From Calditrichia bacterium (GTDB lineage Bacteria > Calditrichota > Calditrichia > RBG-13-44-9 > J075), in the NCBI GenBank assembly GCA_028284445.1, contig JANQRS010000026.1, positions 1-41,652 of the forward strand: a stretch of DNA of 41,652 nt, read 5' to 3'. Shown piece after piece: positions 8,146 to 17,278 of this stretch. A model generated the notes under the pieces. The model saw only the letters and a program-made list of their open reading frames with translations, had not been told where the DNA came from and did not search any database. Within the stretch, counting starts at the first letter, position 1, and each line of letters begins with the position of its first letter. The position numbers and the translations under genes are program-made.

Positions 8146-11100
8146 CTACTTCCCAAATTCAGATGGGAGAACGCCAAACTGCTCGCGGAAGCACTTGGTG
8201 AAATAGGAGAGGTTGTTGAATCCAACTCCGTGGGCAACTTCGGTGACGGTACCCCCTTGCTGTTCCAGCAACTGCGCAGCGCGGCGGAGTCGCATGGTTC
8301 GCACGAACTGGCTCGGGGATTGCCCGGTCAGTGCCCGCATCTTTTTGTGAAAATGCGGACGGCTCATACCAACTTCGTGCCCCAGGGCCTCGATACTGAA
8401 ATCGCAATCATCCATATGTGATTCGATTACCTCACAAACCCGTTCCAGGAAATTGGCGTCCATGGAGTTGACGGTGACATCCTGCGGTTTCAGATAAATT
8501 TCCTTGCTGAATTGCTCGCGCAGCTTCTTTCGCTGCTCCAGCAGCTTGGCCACTCTCAAGCGCAGTTCTTTCAAGCTGAATGGTTTAATCAGGTAGGCAT
8601 CCGCACCGGTTTCCAATCCTTTGAGCTTGCTTTCGTCCGAGGCCCGGGCTGTCAGCATGATAATGGGGATATGATTTGTGCGCGGATCATTTTTTAAGAC
8701 TTCGCACATCTGGTAGCCGTTGATCTTGGGCATCATAATGTCGCTGATAACGAGATCAGGAATGATATCAAATGCCAGATCAAGGCCTTCCTGGCCATTG
8801 CTTGCAGCAGAAACCTTATATTGGGCAGGTAAGTGCTCACAGATGTAGTTTTGCACTTCCTGATTGTCTTCCACAACCAGGATATTGATAGCACCGTTGG
8901 TGTCGTCTGTAGTTTTGTCGGCATCCTGATGGCCATTGGCATTGGTGGGTATCTCCGCATCGTGCTGCTGGCCATTGACCGGTATCTCACCGTTCGCGGA
9001 ATCGCCGACAGATGATTCCTCTTTCGCCAGAATTTGCGTTGGCAGGCTGACGGTAAAGCTGGTGCCTTTACCGATCTCACTTTCGACGCTAATCTCGCCA
9101 CCGAGTACATCGATCAACTCGCTGGTCAGCGCCAGGCCAATCCCGCTGCCGGCATATTCGCGAATGCTGGAATCATCTACCTGGAAAAAGCGGTCAAAGA
9201 TGTGCGGAATCTTGTCGGCCGCGATGCCGATACCATTGTCTTTAACCTGGATTTCCAGCCAGTCGCTGGCCGGCATGACACCATTGCGGCGGGCAAGTGA
9301 TAGCGAGAGCGAAATTTCACCATCATCGGGAGTGAATTTCAAGGCATTGGATATCAGGTTATAGTAGATCTTTTCAAGTTTATCGTGATCGAAGAGCAAA
9401 TCCGCTTCATCAACCTGATGCTGGAAGTGAAGGGCAATATCTTTTTGACTGGCGCTGTTCGCGAAAGACTGTATGATTCTATGGGTAAACTCAATGATAT
9501 TACCGGCTGACAGCTGCGGCTGCATATTGCCACTCTCCATCTTTGAGAGGTCGAGCAGCTGGTTGATCAGACGGAGCAGGCGGTGCGAATTGCGTTGAAT
9601 ACCGCCCAAGGTTTTGGACAATGCCGGATCGAGCGCTTTTGTGTTGGTGTCGCTGGAAAGCATGTCTTCCAATGGACTCATAATCAGGGTAAGTGGTGTT
9701 CTGAACTCGTGTGAAATATTCGCAAAGAACCGCGACTTGATTCGGTCCATCTCCAATAGCCGCCGGGTTTGTTTCTCAATTGTTGCTTTGTCGCGCTCAG
9801 CGAGCTCTTTTTGGGCCTCCAATACCCGGGCCTGCTTTTCGATAGTCTGCTTGGCGTTTTCCGCCGCCTCTTTTTCGCGACGCAATTCATCGGTTCTCTG
9901 GGTGACCAGGTGTTCCAGTTCTGTCTTCTGAGCCTGGATCTGCCGGATCCGTAGCTGATATGCCAGCCATACCAAACCTGCCAGGGACAAGACCATCAAG
10001 GTTCGAAACCACCAGGTGGCCCAGAACGGGGGGTGGATAATAATCTCGACCGAAGCAGGTTGTGGCGTCCATACCCCTTCGTAGTTTTTGCCACGGACTT
10101 CGAATATATAGTGGCCGGGAGAGAGGTTCATCAGTTGCGCTTCGCGGCGGTTACCGTTGTCGATCCAGGCATCATCAAATCCACGCAGGCGATAGGCATA
10201 TTGATTGCGCCCGGGGTTAGCATAGTCGAGCATAACAAAGCCGATAGAAAAGATGTTATCACTGTAATCCAACTCGATAACCGGGTTGCTTGCCAGCAGG
10301 CGATTTATATTGACAGACTTGTCAGCCTTCTTAAATGAGGTGAGCAAAATCGGCGAGACGCGTGTGGATGTTTGCAGACTGTCCGGGTGAAAGCGATTCA
10401 AGCCATTAATACCACCAAAGAACAATTCGCCATTCCGGGCGCGATGAAATGCCCCCTGATTGAACTCGAAGCTTTGCAAGCCGTCCGCCATGGTAAAATT
10501 TCGTATGATAGGGCGCGCAGTTTGCGCATAGGGATGGCGGATTTCCGTTGCTTTCCGTCCTTTATTTTGCAAGTCAGGAGGGATTGCGAATTGGGCAATG
10601 CCGCGATTGGTGGATAGCCACAGGTGACCTTTCTCGTCACTGAGGATGCCATAAATGACGTTATTGGGTAAACCGTCTTGTTCGCGATAATGCGTGAATG
10701 TTTCACTCTCTCGATCAAAATAATTCAGGCCGCCCCCATAGGTGCCAACCCATATATTACCGAAATGGTCCTCGTGGATAGACATGATTCGGTTATTGCT
10801 GAGCGATTTTAGATCTTTGGGGTCGTTAAAGAAGCGCTTGAATGCTTGCCGCTTCTTATCGAGGCGGTTGAGGCCGATGCTTGTTCCGACCCAAACATAG
10901 CCTTCGCGATCTTCAAGTATTGCACGAATGCCGTTATTGCTTAAGCTGGTTGAATCTGAGTGCGCGTATTGGAAACGCTTGAACTTGCCGGTGGTGCGAT
11001 CAAGGAGGTTGAGGCCATCACCGGCGGTCCCGATCCACAGTTCTTTGCCGAGTGCGCTGTTTGGCTCATGCAGGGCAAGAATCGCATAGCTGCTCAATGC

Positions 11101-12789
11101 GGTGCTGTCGTCACTATTGGCCTGGTATCGCTGCATTTTGCCGGTCTTGAAGTTCCAATGCTCAAGTCCCACACTGCGAACACCCAGCCACAAATTGCCG
11201 CTATGATCCGCGATCATGCTGCGCACCAGGCGATCGGAAGTACCGCCGGGCACCAGCGCGGTTTTTTCCGGTAGCGCAAACTGCCCGCTCGTACGATCGA
11301 TGCGGTTAACGCCGCCACCGCTTCCAACCCATATATTATCCTGATGATCTGTGGCAATAGACCATATTACCGGACTTTTGAGACCGTTTTCCAGCGACGG
11401 GTTCGGTGATATCTTCACGAACTTTTCTTTACCGCGGGAATACTTTGCCAGACCGGCCATATCCGATCCCACCCAAATATTGGATAGCCGGTCGCGATAC
11501 AGTGAGGATATATGCGTGCTGTGCAGCGTCGTGGGATCAATCGGATTGTGATGCAGGCGGGTCATTGTCTTTTTCATTGTGTCAAATACCAGCAGTTCCG
11601 AATAGCCATTGCGAATCCACAGCAAATTTTCGTCATCGGCAATCATGGTTCCACTATTCGGATAGCGGAAGTTGAAACCGATTGAATTATTCCAATCACC
11701 ATATTTGGAAGTGCTCGGTATCTCGTAAGAGGTGAAGGTCCCCTTTTTGCGGCAAAAGTGATTTAATCCGCCATTCTCCGTGCCGATCCACATGCTGCCG
11801 GAGTTGGTTTGAATGATGTTGGTAATCGCATTGCTGCCAATACTTTGCGGGTCTTCCGGGTTGTGCTGATAGCGGATGAACTGGCCGGTTTCGACATCCA
11901 GGCCATTCAGGCCACCGCCAAAAGTGCCTATCCATAACCCGCCGGCGTTATCCTGGAAGATAACGCTGACCCTGTCGCTGCCAAGGCTGTAGCGATTTTC
12001 CGGATCGTTTTGGTAAAGGCTGAAGTTGCCGCTCTTCATGTCGAATCGGAATAATCCACCCTGGACGGAATCGGCTTCTGCTAAAGCCCCGATCCAGATG
12101 TGACCCCGCTGGTCTTCAAGAATGCTGGTAACGAAGTAGCCTTTTTGCAGGCCGGTAGGGTTGATGTCTTGCTCGTTGAAATGATATAGCAACCCGCTAT
12201 CAGGATCCAGCCGAACAATGCCAAATCGGGTACGTGCCCAGATGAAGCCTTCGCTGTCTTCAAATACGGAGAAAACACCACCCTTTTCCATACCGGGGCG
12301 ATTGTCGTTGCTGATTGCCACTCGCGTGAAGCGTTCGTGCACCGGATTAAAACGATTGAGACCGGCCTGGGTGCCAATCCATAAATTCCCGTTGCGGTCC
12401 TCACTGATGCTCTGGATCATGTCGTTGGATATCGAATGCGGATCACGGGGATCATGCTTGTATACTTTGAAGTCATAACCGTCGTATCGATTGAGACCAT
12501 CCTGGGTGCCAAACCACATGAAGCCTCTTTCGTCCTGATGAATGCTCATGATAGAGCTTTGCGATAAGCCATCTTCCAGGGAAAGCCGGTCAAATTTGAA
12601 TGAAGAAGCGGTAAGTGCGGATGAAGTTTGTTGAGGAGGACGATCAGCGTTTGCCGTAGCAATTAGGAGCATGAAAGCAAGAGCTAGCAGATGTATTGGC
12701 GGTTTCCAACTATCTGGCAAGAATGATATAGCAAAGCTCTTGTGATAGGTGAGGGACTTTTTGACTGTGGGATTTAGGTTGCCGGACAT
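8146..12789 (-). CDS. hybrid two-component system regulator (propeller-kinase-receiver-AraC)
   Basis: A one-protein sensor and transcription factor typical of Bacteroidota, 1547 aa from the ATG at 12789, chosen because GGGAG sits six bases upstream; the frame stays open to 12849. Order: signal peptide or first membrane segment (about 35-48, cut near ANA-DR); Reg_prop two-component propeller repeats such as GLNRYDGYDF and IWIGT-type blades (about 60-800); Y_Y_Y domain (about 850-915); membrane helix WWFRTLMVLSLAGLVWLAY (about 925-945); coiled coil; HisKA with phosphoacceptor H1027 in ISHEFRTPL; HATPase (NLISNALKF, DNGIGI, GSGIGL); receiver with D1350 in VISDIMMP and K in LIKPF; AraC-type HTH in the last 95 residues. 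Such proteins usually bind a glycan fragment in the periplasm and switch on degradation genes. The target operon is not evident; the alpha-galactosidase operon is about 4.5 kb away. Confidence 0.96.
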   Translation of the reverse strand: MSGNLNPTVKKSLTYHKSFAISFLPDSWKPPIHLLALAFMLLIATANADRPPQQTSSALTASSFKFDRLSLEDGLSQSSIMSIHQDERGFMWFGTQDGLNRYDGYDFKVYKHDPRDPHSISNDMIQSISEDRNGNLWIGTQAGLNRFNPVHERFTRVAISNDNRPGMEKGGVFSVFEDSEGFIWARTRFGIVRLDPDSGLLYHFNEQDINPTGLQKGYFVTSILEDQRGHIWIGALAEADSVQGGLFRFDMKSGNFSLYQNDPENRYSLGSDRVSVIFQDNAGGLWIGTFGGGLNGLDVETGQFIRYQHNPEDPQSIGSNAITNIIQTNSGSMWIGTENGGLNHFCRKKGTFTSYEIPSTSKYGDWNNSIGFNFRYPNSGTMIADDENLLWIRNGYSELLVFDTMKKTMTRLHHNPIDPTTLHSTHISSLYRDRLSNIWVGSDMAGLAKYSRGKEKFVKISPNPSLENGLKSPVIWSIATDHQDNIWVGSGGGVNRIDRTSGQFALPEKTALVPGGTSDRLVRSMIADHSGNLWLGVRSVGLEHWNFKTGKMQRYQANSDDSTALSSYAILALHEPNSALGKELWIGTAGDGLNLLDRTTGKFKRFQYAHSDSTSLSNNGIRAILEDREGYVWVGTSIGLNRLDKKRQAFKRFFNDPKDLKSLSNNRIMSIHEDHFGNIWVGTYGGGLNYFDRESETFTHYREQDGLPNNVIYGILSDEKGHLWLSTNRGIAQFAIPPDLQNKGRKATEIRHPYAQTARPIIRNFTMADGLQSFEFNQGAFHRARNGELFFGGINGLNRFHPDSLQTSTRVSPILLTSFKKADKSVNINRLLASNPVIELDYSDNIFSIGFVMLDYANPGRNQYAYRLRGFDDAWIDNGNRREAQLMNLSPGHYIFEVRGKNYEGVWTPQPASVEIIIHPPFWATWWFRTLMVLSLAGLVWLAYQLRIRQIQAQKTELEHLVTQRTDELRREKEAAENAKQTIEKQARVLEAQKELAERDKATIEKQTRRLLEMDRIKSRFFANISHEFRTPLTLIMSPLEDMLSSDTNTKALDPALSKTLGGIQRNSHRLLRLINQLLDLSKMESGNMQPQLSAGNIIEFTHRIIQSFANSASQKDIALHFQHQVDEADLLFDHDKLEKIYYNLISNALKFTPDDGEISLSLSLARRNGVMPASDWLEIQVKDNGIGIAADKIPHIFDRFFQVDDSSIREYAGSGIGLALTSELIDVLGGEISVESEIGKGTSFTVSLPTQILAKEESSVGDSANGEIPVNGQQHDAEIPTNANGHQDADKTTDDTNGAINILVVEDNQEVQNYICEHLPAQYKVSAASNGQEGLDLAFDIIPDLVISDIMMPKINGYQMCEVLKNDPRTNHIPIIMLTARASDESKLKGLETGADAYLIKPFSLKELRLRVAKLLEQRKKLREQFSKEIYLKPQDVTVNSMDANFLERVCEVIESHMDDCDFSIEALGHEVGMSRPHFHKKMRALTGQSPSQFVRTMRLRRAAQLLEQQGGTVTEVAHGVGFNNLSYFTKCFREQFGVLPSEFGK

Positions 12790-13429
12790 GCTCTGCTCCC
12801 GATGAGTGTAAGTAACTGGCTGAAATCCCGGCAAATACCGGGATTTCAACTAATCAAACGATATTGTGGCCCAAAACGTTGCAGTATTTTCAGCAATACT
12901 GTTCCCATGAACGTTTGTGCCGGACATACCATTCATCGGCAGCGTAAGGCGCTGCTGTATCAAATATAACTACGAAAAAGCCTAAATTACCATCGCTACA
13001 AAAAAGAATTCCCATGCCGGCCCGTAGGCATGGGAATCTATGTTAACTCAATTTGTATGGATAACTCTGTCAGGAGCTCATATGTATAGGCAGAGAATTT
13101 CAACAGAACTGCTAAATATTCTGATCTTTTTCCAGAATTTAACTTTTGCCGGTATTGCTTATGTCGTTTTAAATGGATAATTTCGCGTGACTTACCGCTT
13201 CCGGACCTTCTGAGCAGGGACGGAAGATCAAAATGCAAAACGATCTTATTGTTTTATTGGTTATCCAGGAAAGATTTCGCTTATAAACTTCCGAATCAGA
13301 TATCCACTTAATCATTGGCAATTTAAACTTTTCGGCTGCATGCCGTGCAAAGCGGTATGGGCTGCAATTAGACGACTAGAATCGATACATATACCTGAAT
13401 AAAGAAACCGCAACAAGGAGAGCAAACGC
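12790..13429. other. 640-bp intergenic region between regulator and DUF1508-OmpA genes
   Basis: It is the shared promoter region for divergent genes. It contains a minus-strand terminator-like hairpin (13008-13037), a short inverted repeat CAGTATT/AATACTG (12882-12888 and 12895-12901), and a 66-codon minus-strand open frame (13038-13238) that lacks a ribosome binding site and resembles nothing I know. The AT-rich part 13240-13420 has no structure that I could recognise. Confidence 0.6.
13000..13037 (-). terminator. minus-strand rho-independent terminator or attenuator
   Basis: GGCATGGGAAT (13027-13037) pairs with ATTCCCATGCC (13008-13018), an 11-bp perfect stem with an 8-nt loop. On the minus strand the stem is followed by TCTTTTTTG (bases 13007-12999). 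It is about 210 bp upstream of the hybrid two-component start, so it ends either an unrecognised small transcript or a leader of that gene. Confidence 0.7.
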
Positions 13430-15835
13430 ATGGCCCCTAACATTGAAGAATATCTACGGTGTGAGGAGTATAAGGGGGAGGGAACCGGTTTTTACTCTTT
13501 TTATAATGAAGATAACGGGGAGTATTATTTCAGTTATCTTGGCGAAAACGGCGAAGTGCTTTTGCGCAGCGAAGGGTATGTGAATACCCGCGGCCGCGAC
13601 AATGGCATTGCCTCTGTAAAGAAAAATTCTCCTCTTGAAAAGCGCTGGTCGGTTGGCGTGGATGATGATACCGGAGAATTTATTTATATACTGAAGGCCG
13701 GCAATCACCAGGAGATTGCCCGGAGTTGTAACTTTAAGTCAGTCGCGGACCGCGATAAGGCCCTTGACCGCGCTCAAAGCGCCTTGATCCCCGGAAAGGA
13801 AAAGAAGAAGTCCCAGCGTGAAGTCGACGATTACCTGCCTTGCGAAGACTATGGTGGTGATCCGGGATTCAATTCTTTTTATCGTGAAGATCGCAAAGAA
13901 TATTACTTCTGCTATGTCGGCAAGGACGGAAAAGTGCTCTTGCGCAGCGAAGGCTACACCACCGCCAAAGCCCGAGATAACGGCATTGCCTCTGTAAAGA
14001 AAAATGCACCGCTGCCGGAGCGCTGGGTCCGCGATACCGAGCTCAATGGGAAGCATCATTATTTTGCATTGAAAGCCGGTAACCGTCAGGAGATTGCCCG
14101 CAGCTGCTATTATTCCTCTGAAAACGAGATGAACGCAGGTTTCTCGGCAGTGAGCGCAGCAATGTCGCCGGCTGCTGAAAAGAAATCCACTCGCGAAGTC
14201 GACGATTACCTGCCCTGTGAAGACTATGGTGGTGATCCGGGATTTAATTCATTCTATCGCGAAGATCGCAAAGAATATTATTTCTGCTATGTCGGAAAAG
14301 ACGGCAAGGTGTTCTTGCGCAGTGAAGGCTATACGACGGCCAAAGCACGTGATAACGGTATTGCCTCTGTTAAGAAAAATGCACCTTTGGCGGAACGCTG
14401 GGTTCAGGACAGCGAAATGAACGGTAAACATCACTACTTTGCCCTGAAGGCCGGTAACCGGCAAGAGATTGCCCGCAGCTGCTATTACTCATCTGAAAAA
14501 GAAATGGCGGCCGCATTTTCGGCAATGAATGCGGCAATGGCGCCGGCCCCTGAGAAAGCGCCTTCACAGCGGGTTGTAGATGATTACCTGCCTTGTGAAG
14601 ACTATGGCGGCGATCCGGGATTCAATTCCTTTTATCGTGAAGATCGCAACGAATACTATTTTTGCTATGTCGGCAAGGACGGAAAAGTGCTTTTACGCAG
14701 CGAAGGCTATACCACAGCCAAGGCTCGCGATAATGGTATCGAATCCGTTAAGAAAAATGCGCCGATGGAAGAGCGCTGGACAAAGGGAACCGAGCTGGAT
14801 GGCAAGTATCATTACTACGCCCTGAAGGCTGGCAATAACCAGGAAATTGCTCGTAGCTGCTATTACAAATCCGAGCAAGCGATGGGTGCTGGCTTTGGTT
14901 TATTGGGGACTGCATTTGCCGGACTGGCCGCAACTGGTGTTGCCGCCGCAGCCAGTGCCGATGTCCCTGCTGCACCGGTTGTAGCTACGCCGCCGGAACC
15001 GCCAAAGCCGAAACCTGCACCGACACCTCCGCCACCAAAACCGAAGCCTGCACCGCCGCCGCCTCCAGCGCCGAAACCAACACCGACACCTACTGCGCCT
15101 AAAGCAGCACCAACGCCGCCTCCGGCTACAAGTACTGCCAGCAGCGGTGGTGGATTTAACTGGAAATGGCTCCCATTGCTTTTATTGCCGCTGCTACTAT
15201 TCTTCCTCTGGCCATTTGATTGTTCCGGGCCAAATAGTAGGATGGCAGCTGTAGATGGTGATAGAAAGGCCAAGGCGAAACCAAGTGCGCCTGCGGAAAA
15301 AGCAAAACCGGTGACTCCGGCCGCTAAAGAACCGGCTGCACCGGCTGGCGAAGCTGCGGTAACGCCATCCACGCCAAAACCGGCTCCGGCACCAACCGTA
15401 CTTGGACCAACTGCCGTAAAGCTGGGCATTCCCGCTGTTTCCTTGATGGGGAAACTGGCTGACTTCCTCAGCAGTCCCGGCAGCAAGTTCCCGAAATCAT
15501 TTATTCTCGAAGGAGTGAATTTCGTAACGGATGAAACTATTTTTACTGAAACCGCGCCACCGGAATTGAGCAATGCCATCAAGGTGCTGAAGGCATATCC
15601 GGATGTGAAATTCGAAATTCATGGACATACGGATTCGCGTTCTTCCGATGCATATAATCAGGATTTGTCTGATCGCCGCGCCAAGCGCGTTGGAAATATG
15701 CTGACGCGTGCCGGCATCAGTGCCAGCCGTTTTACGACGAAGGGATTTGGAGAGTCAAAGCCGATTGCAAGCAATGATACAGCCGCTGGTCGCTTGAAAA
15801 ATCGCCGTGTTGAATTGGTTGTTGTTAGTCGTTGA
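13430..15835 (+). CDS. DUF1508-repeat, single-TM, OmpA-domain protein
   Basis: An 801-aa protein with strong ribosome site AAGGAG nine bases before ATG. No signal peptide is present. Residues 6-490 hold four units of about 125 aa, each with a full DUF1508 (YegP-like) core such as FCYVGKDGKVLLRSEGYTTA then GIASVKKNAP, and a shorter second core (HYFALKAGNRQEIARSCYY): eight half-repeats. Units 2-4 are near identical; unit 1 has diverged. Then an Ala-rich stretch, a Pro/Lys-rich linker (about 520-567), a single helix WLPLLLLPLLLFFLWPF (about 580-597), a Pro/Ala linker, and an OmpA domain (about 686-801) with GHTDSRSSDAYNQDLSDRRA and the R-R end motif. The likely topology is repeats in the cytoplasm and OmpA domain on peptidoglycan. 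DUF1508 function is poorly known. Each repeat unit carries three conserved Cys (LPCEDY, FCYVG, RSCYY). Confidence 0.93.
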   Translation: MAPNIEEYLRCEEYKGEGTGFYSFYNEDNGEYYFSYLGENGEVLLRSEGYVNTRGRDNGIASVKKNSPLEKRWSVGVDDDTGEFIYILKAGNHQEIARSCNFKSVADRDKALDRAQSALIPGKEKKKSQREVDDYLPCEDYGGDPGFNSFYREDRKEYYFCYVGKDGKVLLRSEGYTTAKARDNGIASVKKNAPLPERWVRDTELNGKHHYFALKAGNRQEIARSCYYSSENEMNAGFSAVSAAMSPAAEKKSTREVDDYLPCEDYGGDPGFNSFYREDRKEYYFCYVGKDGKVFLRSEGYTTAKARDNGIASVKKNAPLAERWVQDSEMNGKHHYFALKAGNRQEIARSCYYSSEKEMAAAFSAMNAAMAPAPEKAPSQRVVDDYLPCEDYGGDPGFNSFYREDRNEYYFCYVGKDGKVLLRSEGYTTAKARDNGIESVKKNAPMEERWTKGTELDGKYHYYALKAGNNQEIARSCYYKSEQAMGAGFGLLGTAFAGLAATGVAAAASADVPAAPVVATPPEPPKPKPAPTPPPPKPKPAPPPPPAPKPTPTPTAPKAAPTPPPATSTASSGGGFNWKWLPLLLLPLLLFFLWPFDCSGPNSRMAAVDGDRKAKAKPSAPAEKAKPVTPAAKEPAAPAGEAAVTPSTPKPAPAPTVLGPTAVKLGIPAVSLMGKLADFLSSPGSKFPKSFILEGVNFVTDETIFTETAPPELSNAIKVLKAYPDVKFEIHGHTDSRSSDAYNQDLSDRRAKRVGNMLTRAGISASRFTTKGFGESKPIASNDTAAGRLKNRRVELVVVSR
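13826..14880 (+). repeat. three near-identical 375-378 bp coding repeats (DUF1508 units 2-4)
   Basis: The shared string GATTACCTGCC occurs at 13829, 14204 and 14582, giving periods of 375 and 378 bp. Long stretches are almost identical at the base level, including synonymous sites, and a more diverged fourth copy begins near 13445. The array encodes units 2-4 of the DUF1508-OmpA protein. High base-level identity suggests recent duplication or gene conversion, and copy number may vary between strains or be collapsed in assembly. Confidence 0.9.
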
Positions 15836-15844
15836 TTGATCAGT

Positions 15845-15882
15845 GGTAGCGCAGTCATGCTGCGCTACCGCTTATCTTTCTC
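15845..15882. terminator. terminator between convergent genes
   Basis: GGTAGCGCAG (15845-15854) pairs with CTGCGCTACC (15860-15869) around the loop TCATG, followed by GCTTATCTTTCTC on the plus strand. It lies nine bases after the DUF1508-OmpA stop and just before the convergent FMN reductase stop. The U-tract is interrupted, so efficiency is uncertain. Confidence 0.65.
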
Positions 15883-16447
15883 AAGCTTCCGCGCTATTTA
15901 CTTCTTCACTTAGCAAATTTTCCAGTATCAATTTCATGTCCTGTACAAATGCCTCGTCGGTAACGACAAGGCTGCCGTCATCCTGCACTTCAGTATTATG
16001 TCGGAAGCTGGGCAAGCCCAGGGAACCGATGACGTTCCCTCCAAGGGAGCGGGATAAGGTTCTTTCAGCGTTAGCCCGACTTGAAGCAGTGGCGCTGCGT
16101 CCGGGAGAGGCCCCAAACAGGGCAATCGGTTTACCACCCAAAAATTTCATTTCAATTCTTGATATCCAGTCAATGGTGTTTTTGAAGAAGGCCGGCATAG
16201 AGGCGTTGTGCTCCGGAATAGAAAGCACAAAGGCATCGTGTTCTTCGAAAAGCGCTTTGAGTTTTTGCGCGTTTTCCGGTATTCCGTCTGCTTTTTCGAT
16301 GTCCAGACTGAAAAGGGGAAGGGGATAATCGCGCAAATCCAGATAGGTAATGGATTGTCCCTCAATTTGTTCCCCGATGTATTTTGCCAGCTGGCGATTT
16401 ATTGAGGCTGAACTATTGCTGCCGCTGAAAACCAATATTTTTTTCAT
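15881..16447 (-). CDS. NAD(P)H-dependent FMN reductase family protein
   Basis: A 188-aa flavodoxin-fold protein of the NADPH-dependent FMN reductase (PF03358, ChrR/azoreductase-like) family, at the normal length. The phosphate-binding loop is near the start (VFSGSNSSASINRQLA), and the conserved core motif SIPEHNASMPAFFKNTIDW (about 96-114) is the usual PEYN-x-S-x-P...KNAIDW signature. GGKPIALFGASPG follows. Expected role: reduction of FMN, quinones or similar substrates in the cytoplasm. It is the last gene of the AraC, MATE, isochorismatase-fold cluster, 100 bp after the preceding gene, and may have its own promoter. Confidence 0.88.
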   Translation of the reverse strand: MKKILVFSGSNSSASINRQLAKYIGEQIEGQSITYLDLRDYPLPLFSLDIEKADGIPENAQKLKALFEEHDAFVLSIPEHNASMPAFFKNTIDWISRIEMKFLGGKPIALFGASPGRSATASSRANAERTLSRSLGGNVIGSLGLPSFRHNTEVQDDGSLVVTDEAFVQDMKLILENLLSEEVNSAEA

Positions 16448-16547
16448 GATACTACCTGCCTGTTTAAGTCCTTGCCGGCAACCGCAGTCAATATGGTTGC
16501 CGGTTGCATTTTCTTAACTACATCTTTTGGATGGTGTCGAAGAATGT

Positions 16548-17249
16548 TTAGTTACTGAGTTTTCGATGGAAGAGGTACTTCTCGAAAATGCGCGTAATTG
16601 CTGGTTCTGTATCTTTACGAGCATGATCTCTCTGCAACTCTGCTGGAACCACATTCCAGGTTATCGGAATTACACCAACTTGTGTCATGCGCTGCATGGC
16701 ATTGTCGTGGGCTGTTTCATTGGCGCCACCAACCGCATCCTCCGGTACGTAAACTTCGTAACCTGCCTGAACTGCCTCAATTGCCGGATATGCCAGGCAA
16801 ACTTCTGTCCATAGACCACCCATAATCAGCTTTTTTCGACCGGTTTCTTCGACTGCCTTCACAAATGCTGGTTCTTCCCAGGCATTGACATTGGTGCGGT
16901 CAATTATTATGGCCTTTGGAGCGATCGAGGTAATTTCTTCGAGGAAGGGTTTTGCGCCGAATAACCCGACACCTACATGCGATAAGATAATCGGAATGTC
17001 GAAAACCAATGCGGTTTCCACCAGTGCCAGAGTGTTTTGAATTAGTTTTTCATGCGGCATTGTATGGACACCGGCCAAAATATGCGGCTGGTAGTCAATA
17101 AGGATCAACGCGGAATTTTCCGGAGATAGAAATGGATCTGTTGTCGGATTTCTATCCGGCGTTTGGGAAAATACGGATAGACTAAAAATTGCCAGGAAGA
17201 CGATAAGTTGAATACGACTTGCCGATTCTAGCTTGTTCATTGTAATCAT
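16548..17249 (-). CDS. exported YcaC-like isochorismatase-fold hydrolase
   Basis: A 233-aa cysteine hydrolase superfamily protein. Residues about 12-29 form a signal peptide ending VFS-QT. Catalytic residues align with the YcaC subgroup: D52 in LILIDYQPHI, R118 in DRTNVNAWEEPAF and C151 in GLWTEVCLAYPA, followed by the GYEVYVPEDAVGG region and the YcaC-like RMTQVGV and AELQRD. Closest relatives by eye are YcaC and bacterial nicotinamidase-like hydrolases of unknown substrate, which are usually cytoplasmic, so the signal peptide is notable. The start at 17249 is supported by AAGGAA upstream. It begins 29 bp after the MATE gene, implying co-transcription. Confidence 0.87.
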   Translation of the reverse strand: MITMNKLESASRIQLIVFLAIFSLSVFSQTPDRNPTTDPFLSPENSALILIDYQPHILAGVHTMPHEKLIQNTLALVETALVFDIPIILSHVGVGLFGAKPFLEEITSIAPKAIIIDRTNVNAWEEPAFVKAVEETGRKKLIMGGLWTEVCLAYPAIEAVQAGYEVYVPEDAVGGANETAHDNAMQRMTQVGVIPITWNVVPAELQRDHARKDTEPAITRIFEKYLFHRKLSN

Positions 17250-17278
17250 GTCTGGTTTCCTTTCTGGTAGAAAATGAT

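Noticed and set aside
13038..13238. 66-codon minus-strand open frame next to the terminator at 13000-13037
   Set aside because: No Shine-Dalgarno, no recognisable domain and low-complexity basic composition; kept only as a possible transcript end, not as a gene.
13826..14880. CRISPR or mobile element from the regular spacing of repeats
   Set aside because: The repeats are in-frame protein domains (DUF1508), not DNA-level elements.
14863..15582. 239-codon minus-strand open frame across the linker of the DUF1508-OmpA gene
   Set aside because: Gly/Ala/Val-rich translation is the antisense of the Pro/Ala/Lys-rich linker and membrane segment; no RBS, so a shadow.
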